A DNA stretch of 64,000 nt from NCBI RefSeq assembly GCF_014203395.1, contig NZ_JACHIW010000001.1, forward strand, positions 1,674,001 through 1,738,000, read 5' to 3'. The stretch is from Saccharopolyspora phatthalungensis. GTDB taxonomy: Bacteria; Actinomycetota; Actinomycetes; Mycobacteriales; Pseudonocardiaceae. Shown here one piece after another: positions 55,566 through 64,000 of this stretch. Each line of letters begins with the position of its first letter. Within the stretch, counting starts at the first letter, position 1. Position numbers and translations under genes: made by a program. Under the pieces are notes generated by a model that was given only the letters and a program-made list of their open reading frames with translations, was not told where the DNA came from and ran no database searches.

Positions 55566-56642
55566 CTAGGAGCGCTGTTGCTGGGCTGTGTAGGCCGCCT
55601 GGTTGTTGGCCGGGGCCGCGCCGATCGGCGGGAAACCGCCGGTCCCGCCCGGCATGGTCGAGGTCCAGCCGTCCTCGCCGTTGCCCGCGCCATTCGGCCG
55701 CCTGGGCGCGGACCGCTCGCGTTGCGCGAGCTCCTCGTGCAGCTTGCGCAACAAGTTGCGCTCGCGGTCGGTCAGTTTCGCATCGACCGCCGGCGGCACC
55801 CGCATGCCGTTGCCCTCGGCTTGCGCATCGCCCGCCTCGGCGGCCTGTGCCACCGACTGCGGGGTCGATTGGTCCGGCTCCGCCGGAAGCTCTTCCGCTG
55901 CCCGCCGCGGCTTCGCTAACGCCGGCTGCGCATCCTCCCGCGCCACCGGGGCCGGGTGTTGCGCCTCTTCGGCCGGTGCGCTGTGCCGACGTGGCGTCGT
56001 CGACTGGTGGGTGGCGCGCTCGTCGAGGTGCACCCGGTGCGCTGCCGCGAGTGCTTCCCGGTGGTATTCGGGCAGCTCGGCGCCGCTGTCGAAGACGTCG
56101 ACAGAGCAGCAGACGCCCGCCCGCCGCAGGGCCTCGATCAGCTGGTAGGCCACGGCCGCGGCGGAGCCTTCCGAACCCACTTCGGCGAGCAGGATGCGCC
56201 GCGGCAGCGCTCCATAACTGGCTCCGGCCGGAGTGGTCCGCGAGGTGCACCACAGGCCGCGCACACCCTGGAGCCGCCCGGTGACCGAGGCCAGCGCCGC
56301 CACCAAGTCGGCGTCGGCTTCGCCCGGATCGCCGAACCGGTGCTGTTCGGACGGCACCGAGTCCACCACGTGCAGCCGGTCCGTCAGGGCGTGCGCCGAT
56401 CGGGTCTCGTCAAGTACCCGGCGCAGGTGGTACTGCTCGGTCGAGGTCACCGGGATACGGCCGGCCACCAGGCAGCCGGTGAGGAACTCGGCCGCGGCGT
56501 CCGGCCTACCGATGCCGAGCAGCTCGCGGATCGAGTTGATCCCATCGTCGTCCACCCGTCCGGTCACGGCCAGCAAGAGGTTGTGCAACCGGTCCACCGG
56601 GCCGGCCCCCTCAGCCACATCCACCACGCGCGCCTCCTTCAC
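55566..56642 (-). CDS. hypothetical protein with disordered middle and C-terminal helix
   Basis: GTG 56642 follows GGCGGA; 358 residues. The first ~215 residues look like an alpha/beta domain (DRLHNLLLAVTGRVDDDGIN, AAVAYQLIEALRRAGVCCSV), followed by a Pro/Glu/Ala disordered stretch (~220-295), a charged helix (KLTDRERNLLRKLHEELAQR) and a Gly/Pro tail. I recognise no family. It is preceded by another unrecognised gene 13 bases upstream on the same strand, so they form a two-gene unit. Codon use is typical of the chromosome. Confidence 0.7.
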   Translation of the reverse strand: MKEARVVDVAEGAGPVDRLHNLLLAVTGRVDDDGINSIRELLGIGRPDAAAEFLTGCLVAGRIPVTSTEQYHLRRVLDETRSAHALTDRLHVVDSVPSEQHRFGDPGEADADLVAALASVTGRLQGVRGLWCTSRTTPAGASYGALPRRILLAEVGSEGSAAAVAYQLIEALRRAGVCCSVDVFDSGAELPEYHREALAAAHRVHLDERATHQSTTPRRHSAPAEEAQHPAPVAREDAQPALAKPRRAAEELPAEPDQSTPQSVAQAAEAGDAQAEGNGMRVPPAVDAKLTDRERNLLRKLHEELAQRERSAPRRPNGAGNGEDGWTSTMPGGTGGFPPIGAAPANNQAAYTAQQQRS

Positions 56643-56655
56643 GGATGTCCGCCGC

Positions 56656-57270
56656 TCAACCGCGACGGCCGGCAAGTTCTTCGGCTCCCGCGCACACCAG
56701 CACCGACTCGGCGAGCGCGGCGTGGTGGTACGCGGTGGGTTCGAGGTCTGGCGGGAGCACCTCGACGCAGGGTTCGGGTTCGCCGAGCGCCCGCAGGACG
56801 CGCTGGATCTCCCCGGTGAGGCCGACTACATCGGCACCGGCCGTCACCAGCACGACCAGCTTCACCGCACCGTCCGCGCTGTGCCGCCAGCTGCTGCGCA
56901 CCTCGCGGACGCCGGGTCGCCCGCGCAGCGTGGCGCCGAGCACCAGCAGCGCCGAATCGCCGACGCGGTCCATCGGCCGCTCGGAGCTGAATGCGTGCTG
57001 TCGGACGGCGTCGGGATCCAGGGGCAGGATGGCGTTGACCATCGCGGCGTCGGCGCCCAGCGGTACCAGCGCATTGGAAAGCAGCTGGTACTCGGCCTCG
57101 TCGAGCGCGATGCGCTCGCGGACCAGCGTGCCCGGCAGCATCCTCGCGACGATGTCGGCGGCGTCCCCGGCCAGCCAGTCTCGGAAGCGCCACAGGTGCC
57201 GGTCCGGCAGTCGGCCGGCGAGTCGAAGCAGTAGTTCGTGGCACAGCAGATCGGTTTCACGCACCGCCAC
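56656..57270 (-). CDS. hypothetical protein, partner of the downstream gene
   Basis: GTG 57270 lies 7 bases after GGAGG; 204 residues. It begins VAVRETDLLCHELLLRLAGR, has a helical first half, then ADGAVKLVVLVTAGADVVGL and RVLRALGEPEPCVEVLPPDL, an alpha/beta second half. No signal or membrane helix is seen. It overlaps no other gene and is followed after 13 bases by the larger hypothetical gene. Function unknown. Confidence 0.7.
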   Translation of the reverse strand: MAVRETDLLCHELLLRLAGRLPDRHLWRFRDWLAGDAADIVARMLPGTLVRERIALDEAEYQLLSNALVPLGADAAMVNAILPLDPDAVRQHAFSSERPMDRVGDSALLVLGATLRGRPGVREVRSSWRHSADGAVKLVVLVTAGADVVGLTGEIQRVLRALGEPEPCVEVLPPDLEPTAYHHAALAESVLVCAGAEELAGRRG

Positions 57271-57656
57271 GTCGGCCCCTCCAAGCCTCGCACGCCATCG
57301 ACGCGGGTGTTGCCCGCGGCCCTCGACTCCCAGCTTCACCCGTCCAGGTGAACTTTGGTCGGATGGGCCGGGTCAAATCAAGCCCTTGGACGATCTTTTG
57401 CAACACAATGGAATTGATCTCGCCCGATTTGGGTTAGGACGGATTGGACGAACCCAAGCACGAGATGATCGCAGCGTACTGGGCGTGGATGCCGCTTCAT
57501 GGCCGAGGCACCGAAAGCAATGCACGCGATACCCGCCGACGACCCGCCGTGACGCAAGCAAAACGCGGCGTCACCCAAAACCAGGTGACGCCGCGCGATA
57601 ACCGGTCGTGAGCGCGCAAGTCGGGCTCCTGCCCCACTGCTCGCTCACTACCGCGA
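57271..57656. other. intergenic region between the hypothetical pair and ridA
   Basis: About 385 bases. It should carry the promoter of the hypothetical pair at its left side and contains the ridA terminator at 57564-57595. Nothing else is recognised. Confidence 0.4.
57564..57595 (-). terminator. terminator downstream of ridA
   Basis: Perfect 12-bp arms CGCGGCGTCACC (57564-57575) and GGTGACGCCGCG (57584-57595), loop of 8 bases, followed on the minus strand by TTTTGCTTG. It lies about 60 bases past the ridA stop. Confidence 0.85.
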
Positions 57657-58115
57657 TCACTCGACTTCGACGATCAGTTCCACCTCGACCGGGACGCCGA
57701 GCGGCAGTTCGGCCACGCCCACCGCGGAGCGGGCGTGCTGGCCTGCCTCGCCGAAGATCTGACCAAGCAGCTCCGACGCGCCGTTGACCACCCCGGGCTG
57801 CCCGGTGAAGCCCTCCGCCGAGGCCACGAAGCCCACGACCTTGACGACGCGCACCACCGAGTCCAGGCCGACCAACGCGTCCACCGCGGCGAGCGCGTTG
57901 AGCGCGCAGATACCGGCGTACTGCTTGGCCTCGTCCGCGCTGATCTCCGCGCCGACCTTGCCGGTCGCCGCGACCTCACCGGCCACCATCGGCACCTGGC
58001 CGGAGGTGTACACCAGCGAACCGGTGCGCACCGCGGGCACATACGCCGCGACCGGGGCCACCACCTCGGGCAGCGGAACTCCGAGCTCCGCGAGGCGATC
58101 CGTCCACCGACCCAT
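57657..58115 (-). CDS. RidA-family protein (Rv3678c-like)
   Basis: The 152-residue protein starts at ATG 58115, one base after the stop of the DUF4177 gene. The YjgF/RidA pattern is seen in VRTGSLVYTSGQVPMVAGEV and in the C-terminal VGVAELPLGVPVEVELIVEV. The Arg that deaminates reactive enamines in archetypal RidA would fall near FGEAGQHARSAVGV; here ARSAVG takes its place. It may therefore be a RidA subfamily with another activity. Confidence 0.88.
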   Translation of the reverse strand: MGRWTDRLAELGVPLPEVVAPVAAYVPAVRTGSLVYTSGQVPMVAGEVAATGKVGAEISADEAKQYAGICALNALAAVDALVGLDSVVRVVKVVGFVASAEGFTGQPGVVNGASELLGQIFGEAGQHARSAVGVAELPLGVPVEVELIVEVE

Positions 58116-58116
58116 G

Positions 58117-58275
58117 TCAGGCCTCCTTCGGCCGCTTGAGGTAGGCCACCATCTGCTCGCCGGTCGGACCCGGCAGGACGGAGACCAGCTCCCAGCCGTC
58201 CTCGCCCCACTGGTCGAGGATCTGCTTGGTCGCGTGGATCAACAGCGGAACCGTCGCGTACTCCCACTTCTGCAT
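58117..58275 (-). CDS. DUF4177 small protein (Rv3678A-like)
   Basis: A 52-residue protein starting MQKWEYATVPLLIHATKQ, with DQWGEDGWELVSVLPGP, the WELV core of DUF4177. It is translationally coupled to ridA with one intervening base. Mycobacteria keep the same small gene (Rv3678A) beside Rv3678c. Function unknown. Confidence 0.88.
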   Translation of the reverse strand: MQKWEYATVPLLIHATKQILDQWGEDGWELVSVLPGPTGEQMVAYLKRPKEA

Positions 58276-58421
58276 GCGTGCAGCTTAGGAGACCGGTCAC
58301 CGGGCTTACGCCGCCGCGCTCCGTGGCCTGCTTCACAACCGAGGGCTTGCGGCACGGATCTGGCGTGCACCCTGCGTAGCCAGCGGAGAGCCGCCGGTCT
58401 CGCCGCCGATCACGGCAAGCG

Positions 58422-58459
58422 GCCGAGTTCGCGACCGACGGACATTTTGCGAACTCGGC
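58422..58459 (+). promoter_or_regulatory. inverted repeat before the Get3-like pair
   Basis: GCCGAGTTCGC (58422-58432) and GCGAACTCGGC (58449-58459) are perfect 11-base arms separated by 16 bases. The -10-like TACGCT follows at 58463 and GTG 58475 has no ribosome site, so the transcript is probably leaderless. An operator role is more likely than termination in this position. Confidence 0.45.
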
Positions 58460-58474
58460 ACTTACGCTGATCGT

Positions 58475-59476
58475 GTGACCGACTGGGACGGGGAACTGAA
58501 TCAGGCCCGACTGCACGTCGTCAGCGGCAAAGGTGGCACCGGCAAGACCACCGTCGCCGCCGCGCTGGCTCTCGCGCTGGCCACCGGCGGTCACAAGGTG
58601 CTGTTGATCGAGGTGGAGGGCCGACAGGGCATAGCCCAGCTCTTCGACACCGCTCCGCTGCCCTACGCCGAGGAGTGGATCGCCGCGGCACCCGGTGGTG
58701 GCGAGCTCCGGGCGCTGGCCATCGACGCCGAGGCGGCGCTGCTGGAATACCTGTCGATGTTCTACAACCTCGGCTTCGCCGGACGCACGCTGCGCAAGAT
58801 GGGCGCGATCGAGTTCGCCACCACGCTCGCGCCGGGCCTGCGCGACGTGCTGTTCACCGGGAAGATCAAGGAATGCGTCGGCCGCACCGACGAGCGCGGC
58901 CGTCACGTCTACGACGCGGTGGTGGTCGACGCGCCGCCGACCGGCCGGGTGGTCAAATTCCTGGACGTCACCCGGGCGATGGCCGACCTCGCCAAGGTCG
59001 GGCCGATCCGGGACCACAGCGACGGGGTGGTTCGCCTGCTGCACTCCGGGGACACCGTCGTGCACCTGGTAACGCTGCTGGAGGAACTGCCGGTGCGGGA
59101 AACCCTGGAGGCCGTCGCCGAACTCGATGCCGCCGACCTGCGGCCAGGCGCCGTGGTGTGCAACCGGGTCCGGCCCAACCGGCTGCCTACCCGCTCGGTC
59201 GCCGCGGCCGCCGCCGGCCGGGTGGACGGGGCGCGGGTGCGCACCGGGTTGACCGCCGCCGGACTGCACGTCGACGAGGAGACCCTGGACGGGCTCGTGC
59301 ACGAGACGATCGAGCACGCCATCCGCGCCAGCACCGAGGACGAGGCCCGCACGCAACTCGCCGACACCGACCTGCCGACCGTGTCGTTGCCCGACCTCAC
59401 TGCCGGTATCGACGTCGCAGAGCTCTACGAACTCGCCGAGATACTCAACGAACACGGCATCCGGAGCCCCCGATGA
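58475..59476 (+). CDS. Get3/ArsA-family ATPase, first of a pair (Rv3679-like)
   Basis: GTG 58475 gives 333 residues. The P-loop is [17 protein letters not shown] near residue 20, with switch regions [17 protein letters not shown]. It is an ArsA/Get3-type deviant Walker ATPase; the mycobacterial pair Rv3679/Rv3680 forms a cytosolic complex linked to glycerol and redox tolerance. It overlaps the second ATPase by four bases (ATGA). No arsenic or tail-anchor receptor genes are nearby. Confidence 0.92.
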   Translation: MTDWDGELNQARLHVVSGKGGTGKTTVAAALALALATGGHKVLLIEVEGRQGIAQLFDTAPLPYAEEWIAAAPGGGELRALAIDAEAALLEYLSMFYNLGFAGRTLRKMGAIEFATTLAPGLRDVLFTGKIKECVGRTDERGRHVYDAVVVDAPPTGRVVKFLDVTRAMADLAKVGPIRDHSDGVVRLLHSGDTVVHLVTLLEELPVRETLEAVAELDAADLRPGAVVCNRVRPNRLPTRSVAAAAAGRVDGARVRTGLTAAGLHVDEETLDGLVHETIEHAIRASTEDEARTQLADTDLPTVSLPDLTAGIDVAELYELAEILNEHGIRSPR

Positions 59477-60612
59477 GCGAGCAACTGCGACCCGCGCAGG
59501 TCGACATCGACGCATTGCTGGACGACCCGAACACGCACATCGTCGTCTGCTGCGGCTCCGGCGGCGTGGGCAAGACGACGACCGCGGCGGCCCTGGCGGT
59601 GCGCGCCGCCGAGCGCGGCCGCAAGACCGTCGTGCTCACCATCGACCCGGCCAAGCGGCTGGCCCAGGCGCTCGGCCTGCGGGAACTCAGCAACCAGCCC
59701 AAGCAGGTGGTGGCCGAGGGCTTCGAGCCGACCGGCGACCTGAACGCGATGATGCTGGACATGCGACGCACCTTCGACGACATGGTGCTCGCGCACGCTG
59801 GCCAGGATCGGGCCGAGCAGATCCTGAACAACCACTTCTACCAAACGATCTCCACGTCGTTCTCCGGCACGCAGGAGTACATGGCGATGGAGAAACTCGG
59901 CCAGCTGTCCGCCTCCGGCGCCTGGGACCTGATCGTCGTGGACACCCCGCCGAGCCGGTCCGCGCTGGACTTCCTGGACGCGCCGCAGCGGCTGTCCACC
60001 GTGCTGGACGGTCGGCTGATCAAGATGCTGTCCAGCCCGGCCCGGGCGGGTGGCAAGGGCCTGCGCAAGCTCGTCGGGGCCGGATTCGGGATATTCGCCA
60101 AGGCGGTGTCCACCATCATCGGCGGCCAGCTGCTCACCGACGCCGCCGCATTCGTGCAGGCCTTCGACTCGACCTTCGGCGGGTTCCGGGAGCGCGCCGA
60201 CCAGACCTACCGGCTACTGCGGTCACCCGGCACCGCGTTCCTGGTGGTCGCCACGCCGGAACCGGACGCGCTGCGGGAGGCCGCCTACTTCGTGGAGCGG
60301 CTGGCCGGGGAACATATGCCGCTGGTCGGCCTGGTGGCCAACCGTACCCACCCGGTTTTGGCGGCGCTCTCCGGCGCCCGGGCCGCCACCACCGCCGAGG
60401 AAATGGAGCAGGCCGGTTCGGCGCCGCTGGCCGCAGCGGTGTTGCGGGTGCACGGCGACCGCGTCGCGGTGGCCGAGCGCGAGAAGCGGCTGCTCGCCCG
60501 TTTTACCCGGGCGCACCCGGAAGTGTCATTGGTCGGGGTTCCGGCGCTGCCGTCGGATGTGCACGACCTGGCCGGGCTGCGGGAGATCGGCCGCCGGCTG
60601 GCCGGTGAATGA
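59473..60612 (+). CDS. Get3/ArsA-family ATPase, second of a pair (Rv3680-like)
   Basis: ATG 59473 overlaps the first ATPase; 379 residues. The P-loop is [20 protein letters not shown], with [14 protein letters not shown] (the Get3-type DPA motif) and [18 protein letters not shown]. The Met-rich [13 protein letters not shown] segment and later hydrophobic helices resemble the client-binding part of Get3. It likely forms a heteromer with its neighbour. The paired arrangement is typical of actinobacteria. Confidence 0.93.
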   Translation: MSEQLRPAQVDIDALLDDPNTHIVVCCGSGGVGKTTTAAALAVRAAERGRKTVVLTIDPAKRLAQALGLRELSNQPKQVVAEGFEPTGDLNAMMLDMRRTFDDMVLAHAGQDRAEQILNNHFYQTISTSFSGTQEYMAMEKLGQLSASGAWDLIVVDTPPSRSALDFLDAPQRLSTVLDGRLIKMLSSPARAGGKGLRKLVGAGFGIFAKAVSTIIGGQLLTDAAAFVQAFDSTFGGFRERADQTYRLLRSPGTAFLVVATPEPDALREAAYFVERLAGEHMPLVGLVANRTHPVLAALSGARAATTAEEMEQAGSAPLAAAVLRVHGDRVAVAEREKRLLARFTRAHPEVSLVGVPALPSDVHDLAGLREIGRRLAGE

Positions 60613-60669
60613 CGGTCGCCGGGCCGGGCAATCCGCGGTTGCGAATTGCCCGGTCAGACTCCAAATGGG

Positions 60670-60969
60670 CTAACTCACTTGGTACTCGGTGAAATCGGCA
60701 TAATCCTGCCGGGCGGCTTCCAGCAATTCTCGCCAGTTGCGGACATCGGGCCGGCGCCGCAACAACGCGCGCCGCTCCCGTTCCGTCATTCCGCCCCACA
60801 CACCGAATTCGATCTTGTTGTCGAGCGCCTCGCTGAGGCACTCGGTACGGACCGGGCAACCGAAGCAGACCATTCGTACCTTGCGCTGCTCGGCACCGCG
60901 GACGAACAATTGGTCCGGATTCTGGTCGCGACACGCGGCATTAACCCGCCAGTCCCCCTGCTCGAACAT
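60670..60969 (-). CDS. WhiB-family iron-sulfur transcription factor (WhiB4-like)
   Basis: ATG 60969 follows GGGGGAA; 99 residues. Four cysteines at 13, 35, 38 and 44 (Cys-x21-Cys-x2-Cys-x5-Cys) bind the 4Fe-4S cluster, followed by the conserved turn EFGVWGGMTERERRAL. In mycobacteria whiB4 lies between the Get3 pair and ponA2, exactly as here, and acts as an oxygen/redox-responsive DNA-binding protein. It is divergent from the penicillin-binding protein gene, sharing the intergenic region. Confidence 0.94.
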   Translation of the reverse strand: MFEQGDWRVNAACRDQNPDQLFVRGAEQRKVRMVCFGCPVRTECLSEALDNKIEFGVWGGMTERERRALLRRRPDVRNWRELLEAARQDYADFTEYQVS

Positions 60970-61175
60970 AGAGTTCCCCCAGCTCCTCACTGGATCGTCG
61001 GCGACTGTTTTTCGTCCGGAGCCCCCCGGCACCGGATGTTGTGCTCAGAACTGCTTCAACCACAACAGTGCTGTCGCTGGACGTAGACGGACTGTAGAGC
61101 CCCCCGGTTCCACAACCAACCAAGGGTTGTCGCTCCGTTATCTTTGGTACTCATCACATCGGGCGGATCTTGGCC

Positions 61176-61190
61176 GTGACAGTCTGTCAC
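61176..61190. promoter_or_regulatory. palindrome GTGACAG-T-CTGTCAC upstream of ponA2
   Basis: A perfect 15-base palindrome with 7-base arms ending 27 bases before the chosen ponA2 start GTG 61218. It could bind a dimeric regulator of envelope genes. TGTCAC resembles part of CRP and MtrA sites but matches neither consensus fully. Confidence 0.45.
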
Positions 61191-61217
61191 GAAGCGGCGC
61201 GGATTTACTCTGGCGAA

Positions 61218-63617
61218 GTGCGTGTCCGAGACGGCTTGCTGAAGCTATTCGGTCTGTGTGTGCTGGCTGGCGTCCTGGTGGCCGGCCTGTTGTTCCCTAT
61301 CGCGGGGTCACTCGGAGTGGTCTCCAACCGCGCCAGCGACGCGGTCAACAGCATCTCGACCGACCTGATGATCAAGGAACCACCCCTTGTGACGACCGTC
61401 ACAGATCGGGACGGTCGGCCGATCGCGTACCTATTCGAACAGAACCGGACCCCGGCCTCGCCCGACCAGATCGCGGACACCATGAAGGCCGCGATCGTGG
61501 CGATCGAGGACCGGCGGTTCTTCGACCACCGCGGCGTCGACTGGGCGGGCACGGTGCGCGCCGCCGTGACCAACCAGATGTCGGGCGAGATCGCGCAGGG
61601 CGGCTCGACGCTGACCCAGCAGTACGTGAAGAACTACCTCGTGCACGTGGTCGCCGCCGGCGACCCGGTCAAGCAGGCCAAGGCCATCGAGCAGACCCCG
61701 GCACGCAAGCTGCGCGAGATCCGGATCGCATTGCAGCTGGAGAAGCAGCTCAGCAAGGAGGAAGTGCTCGCCCGCTACCTCAACGTCGTGCCCTACGGAA
61801 ACCAGGCTTACGGGATCGCGGCCGCCGCGCGCACCTACTTCAACACCACGCCGGACCAGCTGACCATCGCCCAGGCGGCGCTGCTGGCCGGCATGGTCAA
61901 CAGTCCCAGCGCGCTGAACCCGGAGAGCAACCCCGGCGAGGCGCTCAATCGCCGCAACCTGGTGATCAAGGCGATGGAGGACCAGCACCGGATCACCCCC
62001 GAAGCCGCGGCGGAGGCCCGCAACGCGCCGCTCGGCCTGGCGCAACCCTTGCAGGGCATCCCCAACGGTTGCGTCGGCGCCGGGCCGTCGGACGGGTTCT
62101 TCTGCAAGTACGTGATCGACTATCTGGAGCGCTCCGGGTTCACCGAGGAGCAACTCAAGCGCGGCGGCTACACGATCCGCACCACGCTGGACAAGCGCGC
62201 CACCGACGCGGCGAAGACCGCCGCCGAGCGCGGCGTCCCGAAGATGACCAAGGGCGTCGCCAATGTGATGAGCGTGGTGGAACCCGGCCAGGACAAACAC
62301 CGGGTCCGCGCGCTGGTCGCCAACCGCGACTTCGGCAACGACGCCGCGAAGGGGCAGACCGCGTACGCGCTGCCCAGCGGCGTGGCCAAGTTCGGCGCTG
62401 GGTCCGTCTACAAGGTGTTCACCTCGGCGGCCGCGCTGGAGAAGGGGATGGGCATCTACAACACCATCCAGGCCCCCGGCTCGTACACGTCAATGGTGTA
62501 CAGGAACGGCATGGCGCCCTACACGGTCGGCAACGCCGAAGGCGTGGCGCCGGGCCCGCGCACCTTGCAGATGGCCCTCGCGACCTCGCCGAACACCGCG
62601 TTCGTCGCATTGCAGGAACGCGTGGGACTCGCGCAGACGGTGGACATGGCGGCGCGGCTCGGGATGCGCCAGACGCTGCTCGCGCACACTGCGGGCGGCG
62701 AACCGTTGGCGCCGAACGGCTCCAACGGGCAGTCCCAGGCCGATCAGGTCAAGCAGCGCAACATCGGCGCCTTCACGCTCGGCTACGCGCCGACCAGTCC
62801 GCTGGAGCTCAGCAACGTTGCCGCCACCATCATGAGCGGCGGCGTGTGGTGCCCGCCGACGCCGATCGAGCAGATCCAGGACCGCAACGGCAACCCGGTG
62901 TCGATCACCGAGGACCCGTGCGAACAGGCCGTGGACACCGGCCTGGCGAACGCGCTGGCGGTCGGGATGAGCCGGGACGACCAGGCGGGCGGCACCGCTG
63001 CCGCCGCGGCCAGCTCGGCGGGCTGGACCCGTCCGCTGGCCGCGAAGACCGGGACAACCGAAGCCCACCAGTCGGCCGGTTTCATTGGTGCCACCCCGCA
63101 GTTCGCTGGCGCCGTGCTGACCTTCAGCGACGGCACCTCGCCGCAGGGCATCTGCGACAGCGATCCGCCCAGGCTGTGCGGGGTCAACGGCGGCAACATC
63201 TACGGCGGCAAGGTGCCGGCGCGGACCTTCTTCGACGCGATGAAGGTCATCCACGAGGGCCTGCCGGTGGCGCCGCTGCCGCCGACAACCGAGCGGTACG
63301 AGCAGGGCGGCGACGAATTCCAGGTGCCCAACGTCGTCGGCCTGGAGGCGAAGCGGGCCACCGACACGCTGCAGAAGGCTGGCTACAAGGTCCAGGAGCG
63401 TTCGGTGAACAGCGGACGCAGGCAGGGCACCGTGACCAGCCAGACGCCTCGGGGCTTCGCGCTGCCCGGCGAGGTCGTGACGATCTCGGTGAGCACCGGC
63501 TATGTGCCACCGCCCTCGCCGGCGAAGCCGCCGCCCGGTGCGGCGCCGCCACCACCCCCTGGCCCGCCGCAACGGCCGGAGATGCCCGGCCTCCCGACCG
63601 GGGGCTTCCCGCCGTGA
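61218..63617 (+). CDS. ponA2: bifunctional penicillin-binding protein (class A) PonA2 with PASTA domain
   Basis: GTG 61218 (a TTG at 61170 is the longer alternative) gives 799 residues. One N-terminal transmembrane helix is followed by a GT51 glycosyltransferase (EDRRFFDHRGVDWAG, GGSTLTQQYVKNYL), a transpeptidase with Ser-x-x-Lys in GAGSVYKVF, Ser-x-Asn in ATSPNTAF and Lys-Thr-Gly in AAKTGTTEA. A PASTA domain (VPNVVGLEAKRATDTLQKAG) and a proline-rich tail end the protein. It polymerises and cross-links peptidoglycan. Position next to whiB4 matches mycobacterial ponA2. Confidence 0.96.
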   Translation: MRVRDGLLKLFGLCVLAGVLVAGLLFPIAGSLGVVSNRASDAVNSISTDLMIKEPPLVTTVTDRDGRPIAYLFEQNRTPASPDQIADTMKAAIVAIEDRRFFDHRGVDWAGTVRAAVTNQMSGEIAQGGSTLTQQYVKNYLVHVVAAGDPVKQAKAIEQTPARKLREIRIALQLEKQLSKEEVLARYLNVVPYGNQAYGIAAAARTYFNTTPDQLTIAQAALLAGMVNSPSALNPESNPGEALNRRNLVIKAMEDQHRITPEAAAEARNAPLGLAQPLQGIPNGCVGAGPSDGFFCKYVIDYLERSGFTEEQLKRGGYTIRTTLDKRATDAAKTAAERGVPKMTKGVANVMSVVEPGQDKHRVRALVANRDFGNDAAKGQTAYALPSGVAKFGAGSVYKVFTSAAALEKGMGIYNTIQAPGSYTSMVYRNGMAPYTVGNAEGVAPGPRTLQMALATSPNTAFVALQERVGLAQTVDMAARLGMRQTLLAHTAGGEPLAPNGSNGQSQADQVKQRNIGAFTLGYAPTSPLELSNVAATIMSGGVWCPPTPIEQIQDRNGNPVSITEDPCEQAVDTGLANALAVGMSRDDQAGGTAAAAASSAGWTRPLAAKTGTTEAHQSAGFIGATPQFAGAVLTFSDGTSPQGICDSDPPRLCGVNGGNIYGGKVPARTFFDAMKVIHEGLPVAPLPPTTERYEQGGDEFQVPNVVGLEAKRATDTLQKAGYKVQERSVNSGRRQGTVTSQTPRGFALPGEVVTISVSTGYVPPPSPAKPPPGAAPPPPPGPPQRPEMPGLPTGGFPP

Positions 63618-63717
63618 CACCCTCCGGCGATTTCATGGAGCTAGGCGTGCTGCGTGCTGGTTTCCGTTGAAATCGCCACCCGCCAGGGCCCGGCAACGGG
63701 TTTCTAGACTCGGACGC

Positions 63718-64000
63718 GTGACGAGCATGCAGGCGAGCACTAGGCGCGCGCGATCCCGATACCGGTTGCTTGACGTGCGGTCGACCGAGCGCATCACGCC
63801 ACGGATGGTGCGCGTCATACTCGGCGGTTCGGGGCTTTCGGACTTCGCCAGCAACGGCAGCGACCAGCGGATCAAGCTGTGTCTGCCGCAGCCCGGCCAG
63901 CCGATGCCGCTGGGCCGGACCCGCGCCGAGGTGTTCGCGCTGCCCCGCGAGCAGCAGCCGCGCCAGCGCACCTACACGGTCCGCTGGTTCGACCCGCAGC
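63718..64000 (+). CDS. siderophore-interacting FAD-binding protein, N-terminal part
   Basis: GTG 63718 starts a frame that runs off the window (94 residues seen). The FAD-binding start RYRLLDVRSTERITPRMVRV and the motif QRTYTVRWFD (Arg-x-Tyr-Thr) are typical of SIP/ViuB-type ferric-siderophore reductases. A -10-like TAGACT at 63705 and the absence of a ribosome site suggest a leaderless message. The NADPH-binding half lies beyond the end. Confidence 0.85.
   Translation, partial: MTSMQASTRRARSRYRLLDVRSTERITPRMVRVILGGSGLSDFASNGSDQRIKLCLPQPGQPMPLGRTRAEVFALPREQQPRQRTYTVRWFDPQ

Overview
The window is high-GC, densely coded DNA from an actinobacterium. GTG and TTG starts, four-base stop/start overlaps, near-leaderless genes and WhiB, DUF2637, DUF4244 and F420/PPOX-type families all point that way. 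Gene order suggests Pseudonocardiales, most likely a Saccharopolyspora-like organism; this is inferred from gene order and protein style, not from a marker gene. The mycobacterial orders topA-Rv3647c-Rv3649, Rv3654c-Rv3661 and Rv3667-Rv3682 (acs, marP, nth, crp, get3 pair, whiB4, ponA2) are preserved almost collinearly, so most of the window is conserved chromosome.

Layout. 1-5.6 kb: the end of a PEP-utilising phosphotransferase, a secreted protein, a DUF4231/SLATT-like membrane protein, an M23 endopeptidase and a PLP transsulfuration enzyme. 5.6-11.9 kb: an eroded accessory island next to a tRNA-Thr(CGT). It holds a DUF2637 mobile-element protein, an intact IS701-family insertion (1,515 bp, CTAG target duplication) splitting a GNAT acetyltransferase, and fragments of a TauD-like dioxygenase and an FGGY kinase. 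11.9-23.4 kb: replication and energy core (holB, topA, K+-independent membrane pyrophosphatase hppA, an Hrq1/MrfA-type helicase). 23.5-29.6 kb: a primase-polymerase-domain protein and a seven-gene Tad/Flp pilus operon running from a CpaE/Ssd-like protein to TadE-like pseudopilins.

30.2-41.5 kb: a HAD phosphatase, a probable Ms1-like RNA, then a peptidoglycan-recycling region (NagZ, NamZ, an AmpC/AmiE-like hydrolase, MurR, MurQ) resembling the Bacillus MurNAc cluster but without its transporter; a nucleoside hydrolase and a Fic-like protein follow. 41.7-64 kb: acetyl-CoA synthetase, NhaA, a holin-like membrane protein, then the envelope/redox block MarP-NUDIX-thioredoxin-Nth, Crp, an MFS pump, MBL and NUDIX hydrolases, an oxidoreductase, an unrecognised gene pair, RidA with a DUF4177 partner, two Get3/ArsA-type ATPases, WhiB, the bifunctional penicillin-binding protein PonA2, and the start of a siderophore-interacting flavoprotein cut by the window edge.

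The strongest non-routine observations are the Ms1-like RNA with its twin palindromic boxes, the MurNAc-recycling cluster with a 19-residue micro-ORF coupling murR to murQ, the fully reconstructable IS701 disruption, a composition shift inside acs, and several perfect inverted repeats at promoters. No CRISPR array, complete phage or secondary-metabolite cluster is visible.
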